Origin: Halomonas getboli
GTDB lineage: Bacteria; Pseudomonadota; Gammaproteobacteria; Pseudomonadales; Halomonadaceae
NCBI RefSeq assembly: GCF_023094245.1
Contig: NZ_JALMEW010000004.1
Span: 353,453-417,452 of the forward strand
Direction: 5' to 3'
DNA length: 64,000 nucleotides
Shown here: positions 8,877 to 20,688 of the stretch, one piece after another
Position numbering within the stretch: the stretch's first letter is position 1
How the letters are laid out: each line of letters starts with the position of its first letter
Made by a program: the position numbers and the translations under genes
The notes under the pieces: generated by a model
What the model was told of the DNA's origin: nothing
Databases searched by the model: none
The model's input: only the letters and a program-made list of their open reading frames with translations

Positions 8877-10232
8877 ATGAGCCATATCGCCCCGCTGAGC
8901 GTCGACGACGACGAGCTGGTGCTGCTCACCGATCTCTACCAGCTGACCATGACCCAGGCCTACTGGAAGGAGGGCATGGCAGAATCGGCCACCTTCAGCC
9001 TGTACTTCCGCCGGCTGCCGCCCGAGCGGCGCTTCATGCTCGCCTGCGGCCAGCAGTACGCCGCCGAACGGGTCAGCCGGCTGCGCTTCACCGATCGCGT
9101 CCTGGCCAGGCTGGCCGAGGTCGATCATCTGGAGCCGGCCTTCCTCGACTGGCTGGCCGACTGGCGCTTCGAGGGCGACATCTGGACGCTGCCCGAGGGC
9201 ACGCCGGTGTTCGCCGATGAGCCGCTGCTGGAAGTCGACGCGTCCATCGCCCAGGCCCAGCTGCTCGAGAGCCTGATCATGAATCTGGTGCAGCTCGAGA
9301 CCGTGCTGGCCTCCAAGGCGGTGCGCGTGGTGATGGCGGCCCGTGGCCGGCCGGTGGTGGACTTCGGCCTGCGCCGCATGCACGGCGTGGACGCGGCGGT
9401 GCGCGGGGTGCGCGCCTATCGCGCGGCGGGGCTTTCCGGCACCAGCAACGTGCTCGGCGGGCTGCGCCACGGCCTGGCGCTCAACGGCACCATGGCCCAC
9501 AGCTATGTGCTGGCCCACGACAGCGAGCGCGAGGCCTTCCGCGCCTTCGCCCGCCACTATCCCGGCACCACCCTGCTGGTGGATACCCACGACACCCTGG
9601 CCGGCGTCGAGAAGCTGATCGCGCTGATGCGGGAGGAAGCGGGACTGGAGGTCGGCGCCATCCGGCTCGACTCCGGCGACCCGGGCGAGCTGGCACGCGA
9701 CGCCCGGGCGCTGCTGGACGCAGCCGGTCATGCGGAGGTGAAGATCGTCGCCAGCAGCGGCCTCGACGAGCACGCCATCGAGGCGCTGCTGGCCGACGGC
9801 GCGCCGATCGACGCCTTCGGCGTCGGCACCCGGATGGGCGTGGCCGCCGACGCCCCGGTCATCGACCTGTCCTACAAGCTGGTGGAATACGCCGGGGAAC
9901 CGACGATCAAGCACTCCCCCGGCAAGATCAATCTGCCCGGGCGCAAGCAGGTGTTCCGCCGCCACGACGCCCACGGCGGCTATATCGGCGACGTCATCGC
10001 CGGCCGCGACGAGCGCGTGGAGCACGCGACGCCGCTGCTGGTGCCCTGCGTGGTGAACGGTCAGGCGGCGCCAGACGCGATGGCGGCGGCCGACACCGCC
10101 CGGGAGCGGGTCGCCCGGGACCTCGAGCGCCTGCCGGCCAAGCTGCGCCGGCTAGCGCCACTCGAGGGCGAAGGCGGCTATCCGGTCACGCTGTCCGAGC
10201 GCCTCGCCCGCCAGGCCGGCGAGGCGCCATGA
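8877..10232 (+). CDS. pncB: Nicotinate phosphoribosyltransferase PncB
   Basis: Converts nicotinate and PRPP to nicotinate mononucleotide, directly using the product of PncA. 451 aa from ATG 8877. The family markers are LLTDLYQLTMTQAYW at the N-terminus, the GTMAHSYVLAH region containing the His expected to be phosphorylated, the RLDSGDPGEL phosphate-binding motif and the FGVGTRMGV loop. A GAGGGG site lies seven bases before 8877. An alternative ATG at 8862 overlaps the pncA stop and would add five residues. It converges with a minus-strand gene 27 bases downstream, with no clear terminator between. Confidence 0.92.
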   Translation: MSHIAPLSVDDDELVLLTDLYQLTMTQAYWKEGMAESATFSLYFRRLPPERRFMLACGQQYAAERVSRLRFTDRVLARLAEVDHLEPAFLDWLADWRFEGDIWTLPEGTPVFADEPLLEVDASIAQAQLLESLIMNLVQLETVLASKAVRVVMAARGRPVVDFGLRRMHGVDAAVRGVRAYRAAGLSGTSNVLGGLRHGLALNGTMAHSYVLAHDSEREAFRAFARHYPGTTLLVDTHDTLAGVEKLIALMREEAGLEVGAIRLDSGDPGELARDARALLDAAGHAEVKIVASSGLDEHAIEALLADGAPIDAFGVGTRMGVAADAPVIDLSYKLVEYAGEPTIKHSPGKINLPGRKQVFRRHDAHGGYIGDVIAGRDERVEHATPLLVPCVVNGQAAPDAMAAADTARERVARDLERLPAKLRRLAPLEGEGGYPVTLSERLARQAGEAP

Positions 10233-10259
10233 CGGTTTTCCTGACTCCAGCGCCACTCC

Positions 10260-10817
10260 TTACAGCAGCTCGTTGAAGCGTGCCAGCCAGGCCGGATGCG
10301 CCGGCCAGGCCGGGGCGGTCACCAGCTTGCCGCTGACGATGGCCTCGTCCATGCCGATCTCGGCATAATCGCCGCCGGCCAGATGCACCTCCGGGGCGCA
10401 GGCGGGATAGGCCGAGACCCGGTAATCGGCCAGCGACACCGCGGCGGCCAGCAGCTGGGCGCCGTGGCAGATCGCGGCCACCGGCTTGTCGGCGTCGAAG
10501 AAGTGACGCACCAGCTCCAGCACCCGCTCGTCCAGGCGCAGGTACTCCGGCGCCCGGCCGCCGGGAATCACCAGCGCGTCGTAGTCGTCGGCGGCGACCT
10601 CGGCGAAGGTGGCGTTGAGGGTGAAGTTGTGCCCCGGCTTCTCGGTGTAGGTCTGGTCGCCCTCGAAATCGTGAATGGCGGTGCGGATACTGTCGCCCTC
10701 GCGCTTGTCGGGACACACCGCCTCCACCTGATGGCCCATGGCCTGCAGGGCCTGGAACGGCACCATGATCTCGTAGTCCTCGACGAAGTCGCCGGCGATA
10801 AGCAGCAGTCTGGCCAT
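10260..10817 (-). CDS. DJ-1/PfpI-family protein
   Basis: 185-aa class I glutamine-amidotransferase-like domain of the DJ-1/PfpI superfamily. The nucleophile elbow is [10 protein letters not shown] with Cys around residue 116, preceded by the Glu-type region and [12 protein letters not shown]. Members include glyoxalase III-like and deglycase-type stress proteins and ThiJ-like proteins. No substrate can be assigned from sequence. It is monocistronic, converges with pncB and starts divergently from the DUF3108 gene. Confidence 0.85.
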   Translation of the reverse strand: MARLLLIAGDFVEDYEIMVPFQALQAMGHQVEAVCPDKREGDSIRTAIHDFEGDQTYTEKPGHNFTLNATFAEVAADDYDALVIPGGRAPEYLRLDERVLELVRHFFDADKPVAAICHGAQLLAAAVSLADYRVSAYPACAPEVHLAGGDYAEIGMDEAIVSGKLVTAPAWPAHPAWLARFNELL

Positions 10818-10883
10818 GACAACACCTCCTGTGAAAGACGAAAATGGGAGCCTGCCTCGCCAGCCTAACCGCTCGCCGATGAC

Positions 10884-10916
10884 TCGGCCATGTCATCGAT
10901 TCGGACATGTCATCGA
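10884..10916. repeat. Two 16-bp direct repeats upstream of the DUF3108 gene
   Basis: TCGGCCATGTCATCGA at 10884-10899 and TCGGACATGTCATCGA at 10901-10916 differ at one base and have a 17-base period. They sit in the 200-base gap between the divergent PfpI and DUF3108 genes. They could be a binding-site pair or a replication-slip remnant. Confidence 0.6.
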
Positions 10917-11017
10917 GATAGCCATCGACAAGGCCGTCGAGCATGTCGGCGGGGAACCCGACGGCCGCCGCGCCCTCTCAATCGAACCATGCCCTCTTGC
11001 CTCGCGAGGACTGCCCG

Positions 11018-11674
11018 ATGCCGATTCTCCTTCCGCGCCGCGCCCGGCTGCTGGGCCTGGCGCTGTGCCTCACCGCCCTGCCGAGCCTGGCCGCCACCGC
11101 GCCCCGGCCCTTCGACGCCCGCTACCACCTGGAAGTCTCGGGCTGGCCCGACGTCGATATCCAGCACCGCCTGGCACACGAGACCGGCCACTGGCAGAGC
11201 GAGATGCGCGCCAGCCTGCCCGGCGCCAGCGGCCACGAATGGGGCCGCTTCCGGCTCGACGCCGACCGCATCCACTCGCTGCACTACGCCGCCGGCTACT
11301 CGCTGCTGGGCATCCGCCGCTCCTACTCGCTGGACGACGCCGCTCTCGCCCCGCTGCCCGACCGCCAGAGCGCGCTGGTGGCGCTGGCCCGGCGCGTCAT
11401 CGACGACGCCGACGGTCAGGGCCGGCTGCGCTACCGCGATCACCGCGGTCGCGAGAAGCGGCTCGACTACCGGGTGCTGGACCGCGACCCCGTGACGCTG
11501 CCGGCCGGGCACTTCGAGGCGGTGCACGTGGCCCTCACCGAGCCCGACGAGGACGATCGCCGCATGGAGATGACCTTCGACGCCCGGCGTCCGGGCCTGC
11601 TGCTGGGCATGGACTACTATCGCGACGGGGAGCGCAAGAGCCGGCTATCGCTGACCCGGTTCGGCGACGACTGA
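11018..11674 (+). CDS. DUF3108 domain-containing exported protein
   Basis: 218 aa with a signal peptide: charged start MPILLPRRAR, hydrophobic core LLGLALCLTALPSL and a likely AAT-A cleavage near residue 27. The mature part is the beta-rich DUF3108 fold (FDARYHLEVSGWPDVDIQHRL near the start, RRPGLLLGMDYYRDGERKSR near the end). The family is a periplasmic protein of unknown function that often sits beside nucleotide or cell-envelope genes. ATG 11018 follows a GCGAGGA site. The next gene on the strand, lysO, starts 91 bases later. Confidence 0.75.
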   Translation: MPILLPRRARLLGLALCLTALPSLAATAPRPFDARYHLEVSGWPDVDIQHRLAHETGHWQSEMRASLPGASGHEWGRFRLDADRIHSLHYAAGYSLLGIRRSYSLDDAALAPLPDRQSALVALARRVIDDADGQGRLRYRDHRGREKRLDYRVLDRDPVTLPAGHFEAVHVALTEPDEDDRRMEMTFDARRPGLLLGMDYYRDGERKSRLSLTRFGDD

Positions 11675-11765
11675 CGCCGCTGCCATGGCGGCGGCAAGCT
11701 GCTAGAGTGGGCGGTTTTGGCCGTCGCCGACGGCCCGAACGACACGAAGAGAAGGAACTCTCGCC

Positions 11766-12698
11766 ATGCTCTCCGGACTGCTGATCGTCCTGCTGCCGCT
11801 GATCCTGGGCTACCTGGTCCGGGTGCATCGCGACGCCGTCATGGCGGCCATCAACCGCGGCGTCAACGCCTCGATCTACGCCATCCTGCTGCTGATGGGC
11901 GTAAGTCTGGCCGGGCTCGACGACCTCGGCGGCCAGCTCTCGCGCATGGGCGGCCAGGCCCTGGCGCTGCTCGCCGTGACCTCGGCCTGCAATCTCGCCG
12001 CCCTGGGCTGGCTGTCGCGTCGGCTGAGCCTCGAGGTCGACCCCGGTCGCGCCGTGGCCGGCGCGCCTACCAGCAAGCTGGCCGCCATGGCCGGCTCGCT
12101 GGCGCTGGTCGGGGTGGTGGTCGCCGGCATCGTGCTCGGCCTTACGATCCATGCCCTGTTCGGCGCCGCCGAGGCGCCCTTCGCCTGGGCCGGACGCCTC
12201 TCGGAATGGGTGCTCTACGCCCTGCTGGCGCTGATCGGCTGCCAGCTCAGGAACTCCGGCATGCCGCTCAGGCAGATCCTGCTCAACCGCCACGGGCTGG
12301 CCATCGCCGTGGCCCTGGGGGCGAGTTCGCTGCTCGGCGGGCTGCTCGCCGCCCCGCTGCTCGACCTGCGCTGGAACGAGGGCCTGGCCATGGCCGCCGG
12401 CTTTGGCTGGTACTCGCTGTCCGGCATCCTGATCGGCGACGCGCTCGGCCCGCTGCTCGGCGGCGTGGCCTTCTTCAACGACCTGGGCCGCGAGCTGCTG
12501 GCCTTCGTGATGATCCCGCTGGTGATCGGCCGCCATCCGGCGCTGGCCATCGGCTACGGCGGCGCCACCTCGATGGATTTCACCCTTCCCGTCATCCAGC
12601 AGCACGGCGGCGTGAGCTGCGTGCCGGTGGCGGTGGTCTCGGGCTTTATCCTCTCGTTGCTCTCGCCGCCGCTGATCCTGTTTCTGCTGACGCTGTAA
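11766..12698 (+). CDS. lysO: LysO-family lysine exporter
   Basis: 310-aa integral membrane protein with about eight to ten hydrophobic segments beginning MLSGLLIVLLPLILGYLV. It matches the LysO (YbjE) family that exports L-lysine and toxic analogues, which has about 300 residues in E. coli. Recognisable blocks are the AGAPTSKLAAMAG region, AAGFGWYSLSGILIGD and the GGATSMDFTLPVIQ segment. AGAAGGA precedes the start. A near-copy of its last 29 coding bases lies about 75 bases further on. Confidence 0.85.
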   Translation: MLSGLLIVLLPLILGYLVRVHRDAVMAAINRGVNASIYAILLLMGVSLAGLDDLGGQLSRMGGQALALLAVTSACNLAALGWLSRRLSLEVDPGRAVAGAPTSKLAAMAGSLALVGVVVAGIVLGLTIHALFGAAEAPFAWAGRLSEWVLYALLALIGCQLRNSGMPLRQILLNRHGLAIAVALGASSLLGGLLAAPLLDLRWNEGLAMAAGFGWYSLSGILIGDALGPLLGGVAFFNDLGRELLAFVMIPLVIGRHPALAIGYGGATSMDFTLPVIQQHGGVSCVPVAVVSGFILSLLSPPLILFLLTL

Positions 12699-12771
12699 CG
12701 CTGTCCTCGGACACCATCCTCTCGCTGCGCTCTCTGTCTTCACGCCGCTGATCCTGTTCCTGCTGACGCTG
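12667..12771 (+). repeat. Partial duplication of the lysO 3' end
   Basis: The final coding bases of lysO (12667-12695) recur at 12743-12771 with one mismatch in 29. The stretch upstream of each copy is also similar (ATCCTCTCG at 12650-12658 and 12717-12725). The second copy lacks a gene and ends just before the terminator region, so it is a tandem-duplication scar. Confidence 0.75.
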
Positions 12772-12780
12772 CAGGCCACA

Positions 12781-12810
12781 ACGAAAACGCCCGCGACCGA
12801 GGTCGCGGGC
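12781..12810 (-). terminator. Terminator for the carbohydrate porin gene
   Basis: GCCCGCGACC (12789-12798) pairs with GGTCGCGGGC (12801-12810). On the minus strand the stem is followed by GTTTTCGTTG. It sits 36 bases after the porin stop and may also stop lysO transcription from the other side. Confidence 0.75.
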
Positions 12811-12845
12811 AAGCATCGAAACAGCGCTCGGTCGGAGCCCTCGCG

Positions 12846-14531
<1,686 letters not shown>

Positions 14532-14637
14532 TCAAAAAAACAGTAATTAAACGACATTTGGCGCCCATGGACGGCTTTTTCACGACCAAAGTCTAGGTTG
14601 CGCCACGGACGTCTCGTCGCTTAACTGAGCGTCAAAT

Positions 14638-14651
14638 CTTAAACGATTAAG
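14638..14651. promoter_or_regulatory. LacI-type operator, ABC operon side
   Basis: CTTAAACGATTAAG: nearly perfect palindrome (one mismatched pair) with a central CG, 66 bases upstream of the first binding-protein gene. It fits a repressor site for the LacI regulator encoded at the end of the operon. Confidence 0.7.
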
Positions 14652-14717
14652 ACGCGTCGGCATCGCTCTCGTCATCGTCATGCCGACCCCGACAACAACA
14701 AGCGACGAGGATATGCC

Positions 14718-15986
14718 ATGCAACGCAAATCCCTGGTTCTCTCTGGACTCGCCCTGCTGGGCGCTTCATGCGCCACCCCGGCCCTGTCGGCCGAGCTGAC
14801 CATTTCCTGCGGCGCGGTGGGCGCCGAGCTAGAGCTCTGCCAGCAGGGTGTCGAAGCCTGGGAGGCCGAGACCGGCCATGAGGTCGAGATCGTCTCCACC
14901 CCCAACTCCTCCACCGAGCGGCTGTCGCTCTACCAGCAGATCCTGTCGGCCCGCTCCGGCGATATCGACGTGCTGCAGATCGACGTGGTCTGGCCGGGCC
15001 TGCTGGCCAACCACCTGCTCGACCTGAAGGAGACCCTCGGCGCGGACGCCGCCGCCGGCCACTTCGACGCCATCGTCGCCAACAACACCATCGATGACCG
15101 GCTGGTGGCGATGCCCTGGTTCACCGATGCCGGCGTGCTCTACTACCGCAAGGATCTGCTGGCGCAATACGGCTTCGCGCCGCCCGAGACCTGGCAGCAG
15201 CTGACCGATATCGCCACCGAGGTCCAGGCCGCCGAGCGCCAGGCCGGCAACGACCAGATGTGGGGCTATGTGTTCCAGGGCCGCGCCTACGAGGGGCTGA
15301 CCTGCAACGCCCTGGAGTGGGTGGCCAGCCAGGGCGGCGGCACCATCGTCGACGCCGACGGCGAGATCACCATCGACAACGCGAACGCCGCCGCGGCGCT
15401 CGACCTGCCCGCCGGCTGGATCGGCGAGATCACCCCTCAGGGGGCGCTCAACTACACCGAGGAAGAGGCCCGCGGCATCTTCCAGTCCGGCAATGCGGTG
15501 TTCATGCGCAACTGGCCCTATGCCTGGTCGCTGGCCCAGAGCGAGGACAGCGAAGTGGCCGGCAAGGTCGGCGTCATCAAGCTGCCTCATGGGCCGAATG
15601 GCGAGAGCGCGGCCGCACTGGGCGGCTGGAACCTGGCGGTATCCAAATACAGCGAGAATCCCGAACTCGCCTCCGAGCTGGTGGCCTACCTGACCGGCGA
15701 GGCCGAACAGAAACGCCGCGCCATCGAGGCAGCCTACAACCCCACCATCACCTCGCTCTACGCGGACGAGCAGGTGCTCGAGGCGGTGCCCTTCTTCGGC
15801 ACCCTCTACGACACCTTCACCAACGCCGTGGCCCGTCCCTCCGCCGTCACCGGCGACAACTACGGCCGCGTCAGCAACGCCTTCTTCAACGCCGCCCACG
15901 CGGTGCTGTCCGGCGATCAGAGCGGCGCCGAGGCGGTCTCGCAGCTGGACGGCGAGCTGTCGCGCATCAAGCGTCGTCGCTGGTAA
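14718..15986 (+). CDS. Sugar ABC transporter substrate-binding protein (family 1), copy 1
   Basis: Periplasmic binding protein for an oligosaccharide ABC importer, 422 aa. Signal peptide about residues 1-25 (LSGLALLGASCATPALSA). The mature protein shows the family-1 pattern VEAWEAETGHEVEIVSTPNS, DVLQIDVVWPGLLA, MPWFTDAGVLYYRKDLL and GRAYEGLTCNALEW, most like trehalose/maltose/sucrose binders (ThuE and AglE types). It opens the operon and is followed 15 bases later by the first permease. It is clearly paralogous to the binding protein at 22.4-23.7 kb, with long shared segments such as YEGLTCNALEWVAS. Confidence 0.88.
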   Translation: MQRKSLVLSGLALLGASCATPALSAELTISCGAVGAELELCQQGVEAWEAETGHEVEIVSTPNSSTERLSLYQQILSARSGDIDVLQIDVVWPGLLANHLLDLKETLGADAAAGHFDAIVANNTIDDRLVAMPWFTDAGVLYYRKDLLAQYGFAPPETWQQLTDIATEVQAAERQAGNDQMWGYVFQGRAYEGLTCNALEWVASQGGGTIVDADGEITIDNANAAAALDLPAGWIGEITPQGALNYTEEEARGIFQSGNAVFMRNWPYAWSLAQSEDSEVAGKVGVIKLPHGPNGESAAALGGWNLAVSKYSENPELASELVAYLTGEAEQKRRAIEAAYNPTITSLYADEQVLEAVPFFGTLYDTFTNAVARPSAVTGDNYGRVSNAFFNAAHAVLSGDQSGAEAVSQLDGELSRIKRRRW

Positions 15987-16001
15987 TCCGGGAGGCCCAC
16001 C

Positions 16002-16976
16002 ATGTCGACACCCATCACCGAACAGGCGACGCCCGCACGGCGTCGCCCCCGGGCGGGCTACCGCGGCACCAAGGTACGCCGCCAGCGGGTCCGCGCCGCC
16101 TGGAGCTATCTCGCGCCGATGCTGGTCGCGCTGGCCCTGGTGGCCGGCTGGCCGCTGCTCCGCACCTTCTACCTGAGCCTCACCGATGCCTCGCTGTCGG
16201 ACACCGCCGGTGCCACCTTCATCGGCCTCGAGAACTACCTGGTCTACGACGACGGCGCCTGGTACGGCCTGCTCACCGATCCCGTGTGGTGGACCTCGGT
16301 GTGGAACACCGTCTACTTCAGCGTCGTGTCGGTGTCGCTGGAGGTGGTCTTCGGCATCATCGTCGCCCTGCTGCTCAACGCCGAGTTCAAGGGCCGCATG
16401 CTGGTGCGGGCCGCGGTGCTGATTCCCTGGGCCATCCCCACCATCGTCTCGGCCAAGATGTGGGCCTGGATGCTCAATGACCAGTTCGGGATCATCAACC
16501 ACCTGCTGATGGCGCTGGGACTGATCGACGCGCCCCTGGCCTGGACCGCCGACGCCGATCTCTCCATGTGGGCGGTGATCATGGTCGACGTGTGGAAGAC
16601 CATTCCCTTCGTCGCCCTGCTGGTGCTGGCCGCCCTGCAGATGCTGCCCAAGGACTGCTACGAGGCCGCCGAGGTCGACGGCATTCATCCGGTCAAGGTG
16701 TTCTTCCGCGTGACCCTGCCGCTGATCACCCCGGCGCTGCTGGTGGCGGTGATCTTCCGCCTGCTCGATGCCCTGCGCGTGTTCGACGTGATCTACGTGC
16801 TGACCTCCAACTCGACCAGCACCATGACCATGTCGATCTACGCCCGCCAGCAGCTGGTGGAATTCCAGGACGTGGGGTATGGCAGTGCCGCCTCGACGCT
16901 GCTGTTCCTGATCATCGCCCTGGCCGTGGTGATCTATCTGTACCTGGGCCGCCGTCAACTGGGAGTCGATCAATGA
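16002..16976 (+). CDS. Sugar ABC transporter permease, MalF-like
   Basis: 324-aa inner-membrane permease of the carbohydrate ABC importer. After a basic N-terminus (about residues 1-30, rich in Arg), six hydrophobic segments follow, beginning WSYLAPMLVALALVAGWPLL. The EAA loop that contacts the ATPase is visible as YEAAEVDGIHPVKVFFRVTLP. Its stop overlaps the start of the second permease (ATGA at 16973-16976), so the two are made in equal amounts. Closest types are the ThuF/AglF permeases for alpha-glucosides. Confidence 0.88.
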   Translation: MSTPITEQATPARRRPRAGYRGTKVRRQRVRAAWSYLAPMLVALALVAGWPLLRTFYLSLTDASLSDTAGATFIGLENYLVYDDGAWYGLLTDPVWWTSVWNTVYFSVVSVSLEVVFGIIVALLLNAEFKGRMLVRAAVLIPWAIPTIVSAKMWAWMLNDQFGIINHLLMALGLIDAPLAWTADADLSMWAVIMVDVWKTIPFVALLVLAALQMLPKDCYEAAEVDGIHPVKVFFRVTLPLITPALLVAVIFRLLDALRVFDVIYVLTSNSTSTMTMSIYARQQLVEFQDVGYGSAASTLLFLIIALAVVIYLYLGRRQLGVDQ

Positions 16977-17815
16977 ACCCGTATCAGCTCATCAAGCTCG
17001 CCAAGCGCGTCGGCCTCTACGCCCTGATCGCCGTGGTGATGGTCTACGCCATCTTTCCCTTCTACTACGCCGTGATCACCTCGCTGAAGCCGTCCAGCGA
17101 GCTGTTCCGGGTCGACTTCTGGCTGTCGTCGCTGGACTTCTCCAACTACGTGGCGATCTTCAGCGAGGGCAGCTTCGTACGGGCCATCTTCAACTCCATC
17201 TTGGTGGCGGTGTCGGTGGTGGCCATCGCCCTGCTGCTGGGCATCACCGCCTCCTATGCCCTGGGCCGGGTGCGCTTCCGCGGTCGCACCACGGTGATGC
17301 TGACGATCCTCGGCGTGTCGATGTTCCCCCAGGTGGCGGTGCTCTCCGGCCTGTTCGAGGTGATCCGCACGCTGAACCTCTACAACAATCCGGGCGGGCT
17401 GATCCTGAGCTACACCATCTTCACCCTGCCCTTCACCGTCTGGGTGCTGACCACCTTCATGCGCCAGCTGCCCATGGAGCTGGAGGAAGCCGCGATCATG
17501 GACGGCGCCACGCCCTGGGTCACCATCACTCGCGTGTTTCTGCCGCTGATGTGGCCGGCCATGGCCACCACCGGGCTGCTGGCCTTCATCGCCGCCTGGA
17601 ACGAGTTCCTGTTCGCCCTGACCTTCACCCTCACCGACGACCAGCGCACCGTGCCGGTAGCCATCGCCCTGATCTCCGGCGGCAGCCAGCACGAGCTGCC
17701 CTGGGGCCCGATCATGGCCGCCTCGGTCACCGTCACCGTGCCGCTGGTGATTCTGGTAATGATCTTCCAGCGCCGCATCGTCTCCGGCCTCACCGCCGGC
17801 GCCGTCAAGGGCTGA
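16973..17815 (+). CDS. Sugar ABC transporter permease, MalG-like
   Basis: 280-aa partner permease with six membrane segments, starting MNPYQLIKLAKRVGLYALI. The EAA motif reads EEAAIMDGATPWVTITRVFLP and the C-terminus is the MalG-type SGLTAGAVKG, expected to reach into the ATPase dimer. ATG 16973 sits inside the previous stop. In place of a second ATPase the operon continues with a GH13 glucosidase, and the ATPase follows after that. Confidence 0.9.
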   Translation: MNPYQLIKLAKRVGLYALIAVVMVYAIFPFYYAVITSLKPSSELFRVDFWLSSLDFSNYVAIFSEGSFVRAIFNSILVAVSVVAIALLLGITASYALGRVRFRGRTTVMLTILGVSMFPQVAVLSGLFEVIRTLNLYNNPGGLILSYTIFTLPFTVWVLTTFMRQLPMELEEAAIMDGATPWVTITRVFLPLMWPAMATTGLLAFIAAWNEFLFALTFTLTDDQRTVPVAIALISGGSQHELPWGPIMAASVTVTVPLVILVMIFQRRIVSGLTAGAVKG

Positions 17816-17841
17816 GCCTCATGTCATCAAGGACCATGACC

Positions 17842-19464
17842 ATGCAAGACAACCTGAGCTGGTGGCGCGGCGGCGTCATCTACCAGATCTATCCGCGCAG
17901 CTTCATGGACGCCAACGGCGACGGCATCGGCGACCTGGCCGGCATCACCGAGAAGCTCGACTACGTGGCGAGCCTGGGCGTCGACGGCATCTGGCTGTCG
18001 CCCTTCTTCACCTCGCCGATGAAGGACTTCGGCTACGACGTCAGCGACTACCGCGACGTCGACCCGATGTTCGGCACCCTGGACGACTTCAAGGCGCTGC
18101 TGGCACGGGCCCACGAGCTGGGCCTGAAGGTGATGATCGATCAGGTGATCAGCCATGCCTCCGACCAGCATCCCTGGTTCCAGCAGAGCCGTCAGGACCG
18201 CACCAATTCCAGGGCCGACTGGTTCGTGTGGGCCGACCCCAAGCCGGATGGCACGCCGCCCAACAACTGGCTGTCGATCTTCGGCGGCTCGGCCTGGACC
18301 TTCGACTCCCGGCGCCGGCAGTACTATCTGCACAACTTCCTGGCCAGCCAGCCGGACCTCAACTTCCACCATCCCGAGGTCCGTCAGGCCCAGCTCGACA
18401 ACCTGCGCTTCTGGCTGGAGCTCGGCGTCGACGGCTTTCGCCTGGACACCGTCAACTTCTACTTCCACGACGCCGAACTCACCGACAACCCGCCGGTGCC
18501 GGCGGGCGAGGCCAAGACGCTCGGCGCCCCGGACAGCAACCCTTACACCTGGCAGCGCCACGTGCATGACCTCAGCCGTCCGGAGAACCTCGACTTCCTG
18601 CGCGAGCTGCGCGCGCTGATGGACGCGTTCCCGGGGACCACCACGGTAGGCGAGATCGGTGACGACAGCCCGCTCGAACGCATGGCCGAATACACCGCCG
18701 GCGGCGACAAGCTGCACATGGCCTACGGCTTCGATCTGCTCAACGAACCGCATTCGCCGGCCTATATCCGCGAGGTGATCGAACGCTTCCAGCGACTGGC
18801 CGGCGATGCCTGGCCGTGCTGGGCGCTGTCGAACCACGACGTGGTGCGCAGCGCGACCCGCTGGGGCGCCGACGAGGACCCGCTGGCCTATCCCAAGGTG
18901 ACGCTGGCCATGGTGCTGTCGCTGCGCGGCAGCGTCTGTCTCTACCAGGGCGAGGAGCTCGGCCTGCCCGAAGCCGAGGTGCCCTTCGAGCGCCTCCAGG
19001 ATCCCTACGGCAAGGTGCTGTGGCCGGAATTCAAGGGCCGCGACGGCTGCCGCACACCGATGCCCTGGACCGACGGGCCCCAGGCCGGCTTCACCACCGC
19101 TACCGTGGAGCCCTGGCTGCCGATCGACGCACGCCACCTGCCGCTGGCCGTGGCGCGCCAGCAGGATGACGCCGACTCGGTGCTCAATGCCACACGCCGC
19201 CTGCTGTCCTTCCGCCGCGAACACCCGGCGCTGATCGACGGCGACCTCGAACTGGTCGACGTCGGCGACGACCTGCTCGGCTTCATCCGCGAAGGGCACG
19301 ACGAACGCCTGCTGTGCGTGTTCAATCTCGGCGGCGAGCCCATGAGTACGACGCTGCCCATGTCCGGCCCTCCGCTCACCGGCCATGGCTTCGACGCCTC
19401 GCTCGACGACGACACCCTGACGCTGCCGCCCTATCAGGCGGCCTTTCTTCAGCTCGACCGATAA
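17842..19464 (+). CDS. GH13 alpha-glucosidase 1 (Halomonas HaG-like)
   Basis: Cytoplasmic alpha-glucosidase, 540 aa, no signal peptide. (beta/alpha)8 barrel with GH13 regions I (DQVISH), II (GFRLDTVNF, nucleophile D202), III (TVGEIGD, acid/base E271) and IV (LSNHDV). Start MQDN and these residue numbers agree with the halophilic Halomonas sp. H11 enzyme as I remember it, which acts on alpha-1,4 glucosyl bonds such as maltose. ATG 17842 has AAGGA eight bases upstream, and ATGs at 17821 and 17836 are less well placed. It lies inside the ABC importer operon and would split the imported sugar. Two paralogues follow within 6 kb. Confidence 0.92.
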   Translation: MQDNLSWWRGGVIYQIYPRSFMDANGDGIGDLAGITEKLDYVASLGVDGIWLSPFFTSPMKDFGYDVSDYRDVDPMFGTLDDFKALLARAHELGLKVMIDQVISHASDQHPWFQQSRQDRTNSRADWFVWADPKPDGTPPNNWLSIFGGSAWTFDSRRRQYYLHNFLASQPDLNFHHPEVRQAQLDNLRFWLELGVDGFRLDTVNFYFHDAELTDNPPVPAGEAKTLGAPDSNPYTWQRHVHDLSRPENLDFLRELRALMDAFPGTTTVGEIGDDSPLERMAEYTAGGDKLHMAYGFDLLNEPHSPAYIREVIERFQRLAGDAWPCWALSNHDVVRSATRWGADEDPLAYPKVTLAMVLSLRGSVCLYQGEELGLPEAEVPFERLQDPYGKVLWPEFKGRDGCRTPMPWTDGPQAGFTTATVEPWLPIDARHLPLAVARQQDDADSVLNATRRLLSFRREHPALIDGDLELVDVGDDLLGFIREGHDERLLCVFNLGGEPMSTTLPMSGPPLTGHGFDASLDDDTLTLPPYQAAFLQLDR

Positions 19465-19478
19465 CACCCGACAAGAAA

Positions 19479-19498
19479 GCCGGCCCCGAGAGGCCGGC
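19479..19498 (+). other. Intercistronic hairpin before the ATPase gene
   Basis: GCCGGCC (19479-19485) pairs with GGCCGGC (19492-19498) over a six-base loop. It sits in the 47-base gap between glucosidase 1 and the ATPase, directly before the ribosome site, without a T run. It looks like an mRNA processing or stability element rather than a terminator. Confidence 0.5.
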
Positions 19499-19511
19499 GA
19501 GGAGTCGCAAG

Positions 19512-20618
<1,107 letters not shown>

Positions 20619-20688
20619 TCCGGCCCCGGATTTCCCCTTACTCTTCTCACCGTGACGGGAGCCTCGGCTCTCGTCCCCGGAGACTCGT

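Noticed and set aside
14829..16973. A 714-codon open frame on the minus strand across the first binding protein and permease
   Set aside because: Low-complexity His/Gln/Gly/Arg content and complete overlap with two clear genes on the other strand.
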